A model generated the notes under the pieces. That model saw only the letters and a list, made by a program, of their open reading frames with translations, was not told the DNA's origin and ran no database searches. A stretch of 64,000 nt of DNA from Dietzia natronolimnaea (GTDB lineage: Bacteria; Actinomycetota; Actinomycetes; Mycobacteriales; Mycobacteriaceae), in assembly GCF_002289575.1 (NCBI RefSeq), contig NZ_NTGA01000016.1, positions 62,001 to 126,000 on the forward strand, written 5' to 3'. This document shows, piece by piece, positions 17,783-25,504 of the stretch. Within the stretch, counting starts at the first letter, position 1. Each line of letters opens with the position of its first letter. The position numbers and the translations under genes were made by a program.

Positions 17783-18546
17783 CAGTGTGCCTCCTCGAGT
17801 GCCTGGGAAACCTCGCCGACGAGGTTGATGTAGTCGGCCGAGTAGCGGACCTCGGGGTCGCGGGGGACGTCGAAGGGCACCTCGACGGAGTGGATGATGC
17901 GACCGGGACGGCCGGACATCACCACGACTCGGGTGGACAGGTACACCGCCTCCGACACCGAGTGGGTGATGAAGAGGCCCGCGAAACGCTTGGCGGCGAA
18001 CAACCCCAGGAGCTCGTCACCGAGTCGTTGGCGCGTGATCTCGTCGAGCGCGCCGAACGGCTCGTCGAACAGGAACAGCTCCGGCTCGAGCGTCAGCGAG
18101 CGCGCCAGCGACACCCGCATCTTCATGCCGCCGGACAGCTCGCGCGGCAGGGACTGCTCGAAGCCGGACAGCCCCACGAGGTCGATCGCCTCCTGCGCCC
18201 GCCGACGCCGCTCGGCCTTGCCGATCCCGTCGAGCTCGGCCAGCATCTCGACGTTCTGGGCGACCGTGCGCCACGGCAGCAGCGTGGCGTCCTGGAAGAC
18301 GTACCCCACCCGGTCGGTGCCGGTCTGCATGTATCCGTCGGTGTGCTGCGCGAGGCCCGAGGCCAGGCCGAGGAGCGTGGACTTGCCGCAGCCCGAGGGC
18401 CCCACCACGCTGACGAACTCACCGGCCCCCACGCGCAGATCCACGCCCTCGAGCGCGCGGGTGCCGTTGGGGTAGGTCACGCCGACGTCGGAGAAACCGA
18501 GGATCTCGGCACCCGGCCGCAGGACGGGGCGGGATGGGGTCGTCAT
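17782..18546 (-). CDS. ABC transporter ATP-binding protein (SsuB-like)
   Basis: 254 residues with Walker A GPSGCGKST (49-57), Q-loop FQDATLLPW, signature LSGGM, Walker B LFLFDEPFGALDE and a switch His (ITHSVSEAV). The LPW after the Q-loop and the FGALDE pattern are typical of the SsuB/TauB/ThiY-type importers. It overlaps the upstream amidohydrolase stop by four bases, placing import and hydrolysis in one transcript. Confidence 0.92.
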   Translation of the reverse strand: MTTPSRPVLRPGAEILGFSDVGVTYPNGTRALEGVDLRVGAGEFVSVVGPSGCGKSTLLGLASGLAQHTDGYMQTGTDRVGYVFQDATLLPWRTVAQNVEMLAELDGIGKAERRRRAQEAIDLVGLSGFEQSLPRELSGGMKMRVSLARSLTLEPELFLFDEPFGALDEITRQRLGDELLGLFAAKRFAGLFITHSVSEAVYLSTRVVVMSGRPGRIIHSVEVPFDVPRDPEVRYSADYINLVGEVSQALEEAH

Positions 18547-19904
18547 GGTGCCTCCTGGAGGTCGGGAGAGTGGGCCTGGGTGAGAAAGGGGTCGACGACG
18601 ACGGACGCCGTCGCGGACACGACGCGGCCCGCGCGCAGCACGATCCGGTCCACGGGGGCGTCGGCGATCACGTCATCGAGCCCGCCCGCGCGCACGAGCA
18701 GCAGATCCGCGCGATGGCCGGGAACGGGGCCGGCGGGCGGCAGGCCCATGACGTCGCGGGCGCCGTCGGTGACCAGGTGCCATGCGGTGTCCATGTCCAG
18801 ATGGGCGGCGACGACGAGCAGCATCGCGGTCTCCACCGCGTCGGACCGGCCGACCGGGTTGAACGGGTCGCGCACGTTGTCCGCACCCGCACCCACGGTG
18901 ACGCCGCCGTCCAGCAACCCCTGCACCGGAGGCAGTCCGCGGGGCGTGGACGTGCACTCCGCCCGCCCCTGCAGGTAGAGGTTCGTGATGGGCAGGGTCA
19001 CCACCCCTACCCCCGCCTCGCACAGCGCCTCTGCGGCCGATGCCTGGCCGAGGGCGTCCATCGCGCCGATCCGGCAGCAGTGGCCGGCGGTCCGGATGCG
19101 ACCGGGCTCCCACGAGGCGACCCGGTCGGTGAAGGTCGTGAGCATCGCGTGGTCGCCGTCGAGGAACTCGTCGACGTGCAGGTCCACACCCACTCCCAGT
19201 TCCTCGGCCAGATCGATCAGTCGGTGCGTCTCGGCGATACTGTCCGGGGCGATGTGGGGGGCGCCGCCGATGAGGTCGGCCCCGGCCTCGAGGGCTGCGC
19301 GGACGCGGTCGGCGGGATCCTCGTCGCCCACCATCGCGGCGATCTGCAGGTCCACCTGGTCCGCGAGCTCGTCACGCACCCGGACCAGCGCCCGGATCCC
19401 GCGCAGGGGGTCACCGTCGTCATGGAGGTCGACGTGGGTGCGTACCGCCGTGGTGCCGCTGGCGACCAGTCGGCGGGCCGCCGCCAGCGCCCGCTCGTGG
19501 ATCTCGTCCTCGTCCACCGTGACGGAGAAGGCCCGCCAGGCGTCGATCGCCGCACCGAGGTCGCACCCCGGCGGTCTGGTCGCGCCCCAGCTGAGGGCCT
19601 TGTCGAGGTGCGCGTGGGGTTCCGCCGGCGCCGTCAGCGCCAGATAACCGCGACCGTCGATCACCGCCGGGCCCGGGTTCGCGAGGTCCGGGAGGCCGGC
19701 GCCGCCCACCTCGGTGACGGCGACGACCACACCACCCTCGATGTCCACGTCGACCACCCGGCCGTCGGGCAACCCGACCCCGGTGATCCGGTCGACCTGC
19801 CTCGGGACTGTGGTGTGAGCCCTCGCGGCGGGGCCGTCCGGCCTCGCATCAAGGGTGCCGCGGCTCGGCGCCCCGTCACCACGCTGGCGTGTGAGTGTGT
19901 CCAC
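18543..19904 (-). CDS. Cytosine deaminase-like amidohydrolase
   Basis: 453 residues. Motifs match the CodA group: PHAHLDKALSWG, HVDLHDDG, LHVDEFLDG, AGHCCRIGAM and GADNVRDPF, so all metal ligands appear present. Relatives deaminate cytosine, isocytosine or related rings. I chose the GTG at 19904 because AGGAG lies 11 bp before it; an upstream ATG at 20015 would run through the operator region. First gene of the importer operon, divergent from the regulator. Confidence 0.82.
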   Translation of the reverse strand: MDTLTRQRGDGAPSRGTLDARPDGPAARAHTTVPRQVDRITGVGLPDGRVVDVDIEGGVVVAVTEVGGAGLPDLANPGPAVIDGRGYLALTAPAEPHAHLDKALSWGATRPPGCDLGAAIDAWRAFSVTVDEDEIHERALAAARRLVASGTTAVRTHVDLHDDGDPLRGIRALVRVRDELADQVDLQIAAMVGDEDPADRVRAALEAGADLIGGAPHIAPDSIAETHRLIDLAEELGVGVDLHVDEFLDGDHAMLTTFTDRVASWEPGRIRTAGHCCRIGAMDALGQASAAEALCEAGVGVVTLPITNLYLQGRAECTSTPRGLPPVQGLLDGGVTVGAGADNVRDPFNPVGRSDAVETAMLLVVAAHLDMDTAWHLVTDGARDVMGLPPAGPVPGHRADLLLVRAGGLDDVIADAPVDRIVLRAGRVVSATASVVVDPFLTQAHSPDLQEAP

Positions 19905-19984
19905 TGACTGGGTTCTCCTGCTCTGCCGGACCGGCCCCGACCGGGTCGGTATGGTGTCCTTGCGCTTTCGATCAGGACGCGGGA

Positions 19985-20001
19985 TATTGACCTCGTCAAT
20001 A
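19985..20001. promoter_or_regulatory. Palindromic operator candidate, copy 1 (TATTGAC-N3-GTCAATA)
   Basis: A perfect 7-bp-arm palindrome in the 193-bp space between the divergent amidohydrolase and regulator genes. It lies 81-97 bp upstream of the amidohydrolase start and 97-113 bp upstream of the regulator start. Its near twin at 16695-16711 precedes the second operon. Autoregulation by the XRE-cupin protein is inferred. Confidence 0.65.
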
Positions 20002-20023
20002 CAGATCAGTGTCACGGGCGGGT

Positions 20024-20039
20024 GTTTCGGCCGGATTAC
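20024..20039 (-). promoter_or_regulatory. GlnR-like box in the divergent promoter region
   Basis: The plus strand reads GTTTC-GGCCGG-ATTAC, that is GTAAT-n6-GAAAC on the minus strand, close to GTnAC-n6-GaAAc. It sits between the operator and the regulator start, so nitrogen status could influence both genes. Confidence 0.45.
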
Positions 20040-20097
20040 CCCGCCGGATCTGGCCTGTAACCGCTCGCAGAGCGCTCACGGAGAACGGGAGGCACCG

Positions 20098-20799
20098 GTG
20101 TCGGGACTTCGCGAAGACGGACTGACGCGCCTGGGTTCCCGCATCCGGCACCACCGCCAGCAGCTGGGCCTGACCCTCGTGGAGGTGGCGGGTCAGGCCG
20201 GCATCTCCCAACCCTTCCTCAGCCAGATCGAGCGAGGTAAAGCGGCTCCGAGCATGTCGACCCTCGAGGGTCTCGCGCACGCGCTGGGCACCACCCAGGC
20301 GCACCTGCTGGAAGCGGTCGACGCCGTCGACCAGCCACCAGGACGCCCCACGACGACCGGCCCGGCAGCATCGGGCGGCGACGGGACGACAGCCGACGCG
20401 GCGACGACCGCAGCCGACGCGGCGACGACCGCAGCCGACGCGGCGACGACCGCCGGCGGCGTGACGTCCACTCAGGTAGACATTCGTCGCGCGTCGGAGG
20501 GCGCAATCCTCACCCGTGCGGAGGGGACAGTCGGGGGCCACACCCGACTACTGCCGGGCGGGCCGAACGACACGCAGTTCCTCGAGTTCGTGGAGACCAA
20601 TCACGTCCCGGGACGGTTCTTCGAACACCCCGGTCGCGAATGGATCTACGTCACCCGTGGCACCGTCCTGCTCGAGGTGGGCGGATCACACAGCAGGCTC
20701 GAGCCGGGGGACGTGGCGCGGTACGACGGGACACTCCCCCACCGCTGGTACGTGCCCGAGGGCGGCACGGCGTGCCTGATCGTGGTGCGGCCGGGCTGA
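20098..20799 (+). CDS. XRE-family regulator with C-terminal cupin domain
   Basis: 233 residues. An HTH_3 domain covers about residues 11-70 (RLGSRIRHHRQQLGLTLVEV, then GISQPFLSQIERGKAAPS). A cupin domain covers about 140-233 (HPGREWIYVTRGTVLLEVGG; PHRWYVPEGG). The linker between them carries a threefold 7-residue repeat, ADAATTA. This architecture is common for regulators that sense a small molecule in the cupin. GTG start with GGGAGG ahead. It diverges from the importer operon and is the likely ligand-responsive controller of both operons. Confidence 0.88.
   Translation: MSGLREDGLTRLGSRIRHHRQQLGLTLVEVAGQAGISQPFLSQIERGKAAPSMSTLEGLAHALGTTQAHLLEAVDAVDQPPGRPTTTGPAASGGDGTTADAATTAADAATTAADAATTAGGVTSTQVDIRRASEGAILTRAEGTVGGHTRLLPGGPNDTQFLEFVETNHVPGRFFEHPGREWIYVTRGTVLLEVGGSHSRLEPGDVARYDGTLPHRWYVPEGGTACLIVVRPG
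20391..20453 (+). repeat. 21-bp tandem repeat, three perfect copies
   Basis: AGCCGACGCGGCGACGACCGC is repeated three times, encoding the Ala/Thr linker of the XRE-cupin regulator. The 21-bp unit keeps frame, so copy-number change would alter linker length only. Confidence 0.9.
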
Positions 20800-20900
20800 G
20801 GCGTCGGACCACCCGTCGCCCGCCGCTGGATGTCGGCAGCCACCCCTCGACCCCACCTCTGCCCCATCCCGCCCCCCTCCTTCGCGGACTTAGCACCCTT

Positions 20901-20947
20901 CTGACCTGCGGTGCCCTGCGGGGGCCGAGCAGGGCACCGCAGGTCAG
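20901..20947. terminator. 47-bp perfect inverted repeat, copy 3
   Basis: Arms CTGACCTGCGGTGCCCTGC and its exact complement with a 9-nt loop. It lies 100 bp after the XRE-cupin gene. The change to CGG in the left arm is matched by a compensating change in the right arm relative to copy 1, which supports selection for the hairpin. Confidence 0.65.
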
Positions 20948-20984
20948 GAGGGCCGGCCACTCCGCCAGGACAGCATGTCGTACC

Positions 20985-21000
20985 TCGAACATACGATCGA
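20985..21000 (+). promoter_or_regulatory. LexA/SOS-like box before the HNH gene
   Basis: TCGAAC-ATAC-GATCGA differs by one base from the mycobacterial SOS palindrome TCGAAC-N4-GTTCGA. It ends 3 bp before the ATG at 21004, so LexA binding would block initiation. Confidence 0.6.
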
Positions 21001-21003
21001 ATC

Positions 21004-22668
21004 ATGACCTCGCCTCCACCTCACCCGTCCGACGACACTGCGACACGTGACCACACCGCGTCACGAGACACCGCCGCGCCACGAGACACCACCGCGCCAC
21101 GTGACAACGCCGACCCTCCCGACACACTGGTGCCACCTCCCGGATTCACCGCTACGACGGGGCCGACACTCCCCGTCCTGGTGCCCGAGGCGTTCGCCCG
21201 GTGGGACCCCGGCCAGCAACGCGGCTACCTCACCCAACGAACGATCTACGCGGCCGAGGGGCGGACCCTCGCCTACGCCTACGACTGTGTCCGATCGGCC
21301 ACCGACGGCTTCGCCGCCGAGGGCGACCTTCACCGCGACCCGTGGGAGGCGGCGGCCACGATGATCGGCGCCTCCATGGCACTCTCCCGCCACGGGGCAT
21401 CCCGGCTGGTGACCACCGCAGTCGAGCTGACCGAGCGACTTCCACGCACCGCGGCGCTCCTGGCGACGGGATGGATAGGGATCCTCGCCGCCCACACCAT
21501 CGCCGAGGAGACAGCCCTGGTGGCCGATCACTTCATGCCCGACGTTGACCGCCGGATCAGCGAGGGGCTGGCTCCCACCAGGCGCCGGACCCACCCGCCG
21601 CGGCTGGGGCCGCTTCGCAAGATGCTCCTCAAGACCATCTCCGCCTGCGATCCGCTGGGTGCCGACGCCCGCGCCGAACAGTCCCGTCGCGGTCAGGACG
21701 TGGAACTGGTGCCCATCCGCGACGACCGGGCGATCATCACGGCCACGCTCACCGCCGAGGACGCACTGGAGATCGCGGACCGTGTCGAGGCGCTCGCCCG
21801 CACCGCACCGGTGGGCGATCCGCGAACGCTCGGCCAACTCCGAGCGGCCGGATTGCTCGCGCTCAGCCGTGGGTGGAGTTGCCTGCCCGACCCGCGAGGA
21901 GAACACCCCGGCGACCCGGAGGCCCGGTCCGCGGCGCGTCGGGTGGTCCTCCACGCCTACGACGACGGCAGCCCGCTCAACCGTGGGATCTCCCTCGCCG
22001 GATACGGTCCGATCTCCGGGCACACCGCCGACGAACTGCAGCGCGAAGTCAGCCACCGCGTCCACGAGCTCTCCGAACTCTCGGATCCCGATACCGCCGC
22101 CGCCCGACGCCACGCCCCGTCCGAGGCCCTGGCCCACTTCTGCCGTGGACGCGACGGCACCTGTGTGTTCCCCGGTTGCCAGACACCGGCCGAGAAGTCC
22201 GACCTCGACCACATCATCCCCTTTGACCATGACCTTCCCGAACGCGGCGGGCACACGACCTGTGACGACCTCGGGAGCCTCTGCCGTTTCCACCACAGGC
22301 TCAAGACCGACGGAGTGTGGGCCTACTACCGGGACACCGACGGTTCCTATGTGTGGATCCACGGTCCCCACCATCCGGACAGAGACCCCGCAACCCGTGT
22401 CACGACGTATCCCACGGGCCCTCTCTCAGACCACGCCGCTCCCCGACGACCCGAGGCGAGCCGGCGTCAGCAGGAGGCCGCCGAGGCAGGCGCGACCGGC
22501 AGCGGATGTGCGGAATCCCGGAGACGTCCGCACCTGCGGCACCGGCGTGATGCCGAACGACACACTCTCCGCGCGCAGGCGCGACTCCGGCGACACGCTC
22601 CACCGCCCGGTCCGGTGGAACCCTCGGCGCCCTCGACCACGGGGCCTGGGGACGAGCCCCCGTTCTGA
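21004..22668 (+). CDS. HNH endonuclease with DUF222 domain (13E12 repeat family)
   Basis: 554 residues. An N-terminal DUF222 helical region (about 60-330) is followed by an HNH nuclease domain with Zn cysteines and catalytic histidines (CVFPGCQTPAEKSDLDHI, PFDH, LCRFHHRLK). The first 45 residues carry short degenerate repeats (SRDTAAPRDTTAPRD), and the tail is Ala/Arg/Pro-rich. These genes occur in many copies in actinobacterial genomes and may be mobile, but no transposition signals were seen. An SOS-like box lies directly upstream. Role unknown. Confidence 0.88.
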   Translation: MTSPPPHPSDDTATRDHTASRDTAAPRDTTAPRDNADPPDTLVPPPGFTATTGPTLPVLVPEAFARWDPGQQRGYLTQRTIYAAEGRTLAYAYDCVRSATDGFAAEGDLHRDPWEAAATMIGASMALSRHGASRLVTTAVELTERLPRTAALLATGWIGILAAHTIAEETALVADHFMPDVDRRISEGLAPTRRRTHPPRLGPLRKMLLKTISACDPLGADARAEQSRRGQDVELVPIRDDRAIITATLTAEDALEIADRVEALARTAPVGDPRTLGQLRAAGLLALSRGWSCLPDPRGEHPGDPEARSAARRVVLHAYDDGSPLNRGISLAGYGPISGHTADELQREVSHRVHELSELSDPDTAAARRHAPSEALAHFCRGRDGTCVFPGCQTPAEKSDLDHIIPFDHDLPERGGHTTCDDLGSLCRFHHRLKTDGVWAYYRDTDGSYVWIHGPHHPDRDPATRVTTYPTGPLSDHAAPRRPEASRRQQEAAEAGATGSGCAESRRRPHLRHRRDAERHTLRAQARLRRHAPPPGPVEPSAPSTTGPGDEPPF

Positions 22669-22705
22669 TGAGCGCAGTCTGATGAGCGCAGCGACACTCG
22701 CGCGG

Positions 22706-24247
22706 TCAGAACCGCGAGCTCGTCGGATACCACCCGTCGGACGCGTCGTGGGGACCGACGGAGCGGACCTCGATGTGCTCGAAGGACGCGAAGTCCCCGG
22801 CGAGTCGGCCCCAGTTCTCCCGGGTGATCGCGGTGGTGATCGTCGAGGCGATCCGCCCGATACCGCCGTAGATGCCGGAGAGCTGGTTCCCGGTCACGCC
22901 CATGGACGCGCGGGCGCCGGTCGAGAAATGGTGCAACCGGGAGAGCCACGGGGCGGTGCCCGGGTCTCGCTCGGTGAATTCGAACCCGGGACCCAGATAG
23001 GGACTCAGGCCTGCCGGGTGGTCCACCGCGGGCGGGTGACGGTCGGACCACAGCGCGATGTCGTCGACGAACTCGACGAGTTCCGGACGCAACCGCAGGT
23101 CCACCGTGTATCCGGTCGCGGCCAGCACCACGTCGGCGTGGAACCGCCCCCTGTCGGTGTCGATCGCGATCTCCTGCTCACCGGCGTCGGTGGAGACCAT
23201 CGACACGGCCTTCCACCCGCAGCCGGTGTGCAGTGCGAAGCCGGAGTGGGCGAAGCACCGCCACACCGAGTGCTGGGTGGGCGGCTGCGGGAGGCCACCG
23301 GACATCACGCCGAACTCCCACTTGGCGTCGTCGTCGAGGTCGTAGAAGCGTTCCTGCATGCCCGGGAATTCCATCCACCGCAGCGGGTTGGACGCCGGGA
23401 GGGTCGCCCGTCGAACGAACACGTGCGCCCGGACCGCGCCGTGGTCAAGAGCGGTGGCCGCGTTGTCGAACCCGGATGCGCCACCGCCCAGCACCGCCAC
23501 CCGCAGACCCCGCAGCGCGGCGAAGTCGATCGGGTCCTCCGTGTGGAACCAGCGCTCGCGGGGCAGCGAGGAAGAGATGAGGTCCGGCACGCGCGCCCCG
23601 CCCCCGCCCGCGAGTCCGAGCGCGCAGACGATGCGCCTGGCCGTTACCGTGGTCTCGTCCCCCGCCGGCCCACTCAGTTCCACGGAGAAGGGCCCGTCCG
23701 GGGTGGCGGGCCGGTGGATCGCCGCGACGCGGGTCTGATGCCGGACCCGGACGCCGGTGACCTCCCGGTACCACCGCAGGTAGTCGTTCCAGTCGAGCCG
23801 GGGAACGAGCTCGACGGCGGCCCACGCGGCCTCGCCGTACACGGCCTCGAACCAGCGTCGGACGTGCAGGGAGGGGACGTCGAACTCGATTCCCCTCATG
23901 TGTTTGGGGCTGCGCAGGGTGTGCATACGGGCATAGCGGTCCCAGCACCCCACCTGCTGCTCCGGACCGTCGTCCACCACCAGGACGCGGTCGATCCGTT
24001 GGCGTTGCAGCGCGAACGCGGCGCCCAGGCCGGCCTGCCCCCCGCCGATCACCAGGACGTCGAGCTCGCTGGACCCCGGATCGCGAGGGATCCAGTCGCG
24101 CGAATGGCTGGTGGCGGCGATGTCCTCGTGCACACGGGCCCGGAGGGCCGCGAGGCGCTCCTCGGCGTCGGGAAGGCGCCGGGAGTCCTGGGCCGCGGTC
24201 ACGGTGTCGGGGGCGGAGGCTACGGCGTCGGAGGTCACGGCGGTCAT
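22706..24247 (-). CDS. FAD/NAD(P)-dependent monooxygenase, candidate urate hydroxylase
   Basis: 513 residues with two Rossmann motifs, GGGQAG (68-73, FAD) and GGGASG (254-259, NAD(P)H), and an ATGYTVDLRL segment, as in flavin-containing monooxygenases. It is the downstream-most gene of the allantoin region. Known FAD-dependent urate hydroxylases (HpxO and the unrelated HpyO) replace uricase, and no uricase is visible here although uraD, uraH, allantoinase and allantoicase are present. I therefore suggest urate as substrate, with low certainty. AGGAG precedes the ATG at 24247. An upstream in-frame ATG exists but lacks a ribosome site. Confidence 0.8.
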   Translation of the reverse strand: MTAVTSDAVASAPDTVTAAQDSRRLPDAEERLAALRARVHEDIAATSHSRDWIPRDPGSSELDVLVIGGGQAGLGAAFALQRQRIDRVLVVDDGPEQQVGCWDRYARMHTLRSPKHMRGIEFDVPSLHVRRWFEAVYGEAAWAAVELVPRLDWNDYLRWYREVTGVRVRHQTRVAAIHRPATPDGPFSVELSGPAGDETTVTARRIVCALGLAGGGGARVPDLISSSLPRERWFHTEDPIDFAALRGLRVAVLGGGASGFDNAATALDHGAVRAHVFVRRATLPASNPLRWMEFPGMQERFYDLDDDAKWEFGVMSGGLPQPPTQHSVWRCFAHSGFALHTGCGWKAVSMVSTDAGEQEIAIDTDRGRFHADVVLAATGYTVDLRLRPELVEFVDDIALWSDRHPPAVDHPAGLSPYLGPGFEFTERDPGTAPWLSRLHHFSTGARASMGVTGNQLSGIYGGIGRIASTITTAITRENWGRLAGDFASFEHIEVRSVGPHDASDGWYPTSSRF

Positions 24248-24433
24248 GGCGGAGGAACTCCTGGGTTCAGCGGGCCCGGGTCCATGCCGCGGGCCCACCC
24301 GGGTCCTGCGCCCGGGCGGACACCACGGCGATGCCTGACTGATGACTCGACCGCCGCGCCGCGGGACGCGACGGTCGGATCGGCGGGGCCGACCGCACCA
24401 TCGTGGTGTCGAACCCGAGTCTGGCAGCGTGGT

Positions 24434-24449
24434 TTTTCGCCTGTGTTAC
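24434..24449 (-). promoter_or_regulatory. GlnR-like box upstream of the monooxygenase
   Basis: On the minus strand it reads GTAAC-ACAGGC-GAAAA, matching GTnAC-n6-GaAA. It overlaps the TAA stop of the allantoicase gene and lies about 190 bp upstream of the monooxygenase start. No other feature was seen in the 198-bp gap. Confidence 0.45.
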
Positions 24450-25504
24450 GGGCGCATGAGCCCGGTGTGCCGTGCCAGGGCGACCCGCGCGGCGAGTTGG
24501 TCGAGGGCCTCGGGGCTCAGCGTGCCGTGGACGCGCAGGCGGGCGATACCGCCGTCGGGGAACACGTCCAGCCGGACGAACCGCACCGGACCCACCGGAT
24601 GGCCCGGCTGTCCCACCAGAAAGCGGTGACGGCAGTCCGGTTGGAGGGGCGTACGTGGGACGAGGTCCACCCACCGGTCGGGGTGGTCCAGATCCTCTGC
24701 GCGGGCGATCCCACGAAGCGACGCCGACCCCGGCGCGTTACCGATGTAGTAGGAGGTGTCGATCTCCACGTGGTCGACCGACCCCTCGCCCGCGAGCGCC
24801 ACGGTCACGTGGTCGTTTCCTCCTCCGCGCCGCCGGGAGTTCTCCCAGCCCTCGCCCATGATGCGGGAACGGCCGGGGGCGATGATGTTGGCCGGCGAGG
24901 AGTAGAACAGGTCCGAGCAGTCGACCACCCGACCGCCGTTCTCGGCGGCGGCGAGGTCGACGGTTCCCCGCAGGAACGCGGGGTCAGGGGTGGGGTCACC
25001 GTGGACCCTCAGTCTTGCGACACCGCCGTCGGGGATCATCCGCAGACGCACATGGGTCACCGGTGCCGCGTCGGGGACCGCGAAGTGATTGCGGGTGTCT
25101 CCCGCCGCGTCCGCCTCAGGGACCAGCGGCCGCCAATGGGCACCCGCGAGGTCGTCGACCCCGGGGTAACCGTTGATCCACGCGCCGTCCACGGCGACCT
25201 GCGGGGGGTAGTTGCCGCGGAAGAAGGCGGTGTCCACCACGACCCCGCGCACCACGCCCGGCACCCCGAGGCGGACTATCGCGGCGTCCTGCCCGGGCGA
25301 GCGCCGCCGGCGTGTCTCCCAGCCGTCGTAGACCTTGCCCTTGTGTCCGAACAGGGATGGGTCGAACACCGGCTCGGAGGCCAGGATCAGGTTCTCCTTC
25401 TCGGCGAAGAACTCGTCGTCGGCGTAGACGACACTGCCGGCCAACTCGCGGGAGGCGAGGTCGGGCAGGGCGAGGTAGGCGGGCTCTGTCATCGGAGGTG
25501 TCAT
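24446..25504 (-). CDS. alc: Allantoicase
   Basis: It hydrolyses allantoate to ureidoglycolate and urea; the urea can feed the urease encoded at the left end. 352 residues, normal for the family. It shows the two repeated jelly-roll halves, with matching pieces KVYDGWETRRRR / IMGEGWENSRRRG and VVDTAFFRGNYPP / EIDTSYYIGNAPG, and the repeated RLRVHG ends. ATG overlaps the allantoinase stop by four bases; a second ATG four codons in is possible. Confidence 0.94.
   Translation of the reverse strand: MTPPMTEPAYLALPDLASRELAGSVVYADDEFFAEKENLILASEPVFDPSLFGHKGKVYDGWETRRRRSPGQDAAIVRLGVPGVVRGVVVDTAFFRGNYPPQVAVDGAWINGYPGVDDLAGAHWRPLVPEADAAGDTRNHFAVPDAAPVTHVRLRMIPDGGVARLRVHGDPTPDPAFLRGTVDLAAAENGGRVVDCSDLFYSSPANIIAPGRSRIMGEGWENSRRRGGGNDHVTVALAGEGSVDHVEIDTSYYIGNAPGSASLRGIARAEDLDHPDRWVDLVPRTPLQPDCRHRFLVGQPGHPVGPVRFVRLDVFPDGGIARLRVHGTLSPEALDQLAARVALARHTGLMRP

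Noticed and set aside
19905..20015. Extended start (ATG 20015) for the cytosine-deaminase-like gene
   Set aside because: It would place coding sequence over the palindromic operator. The GTG at 19904 has a good ribosome site.
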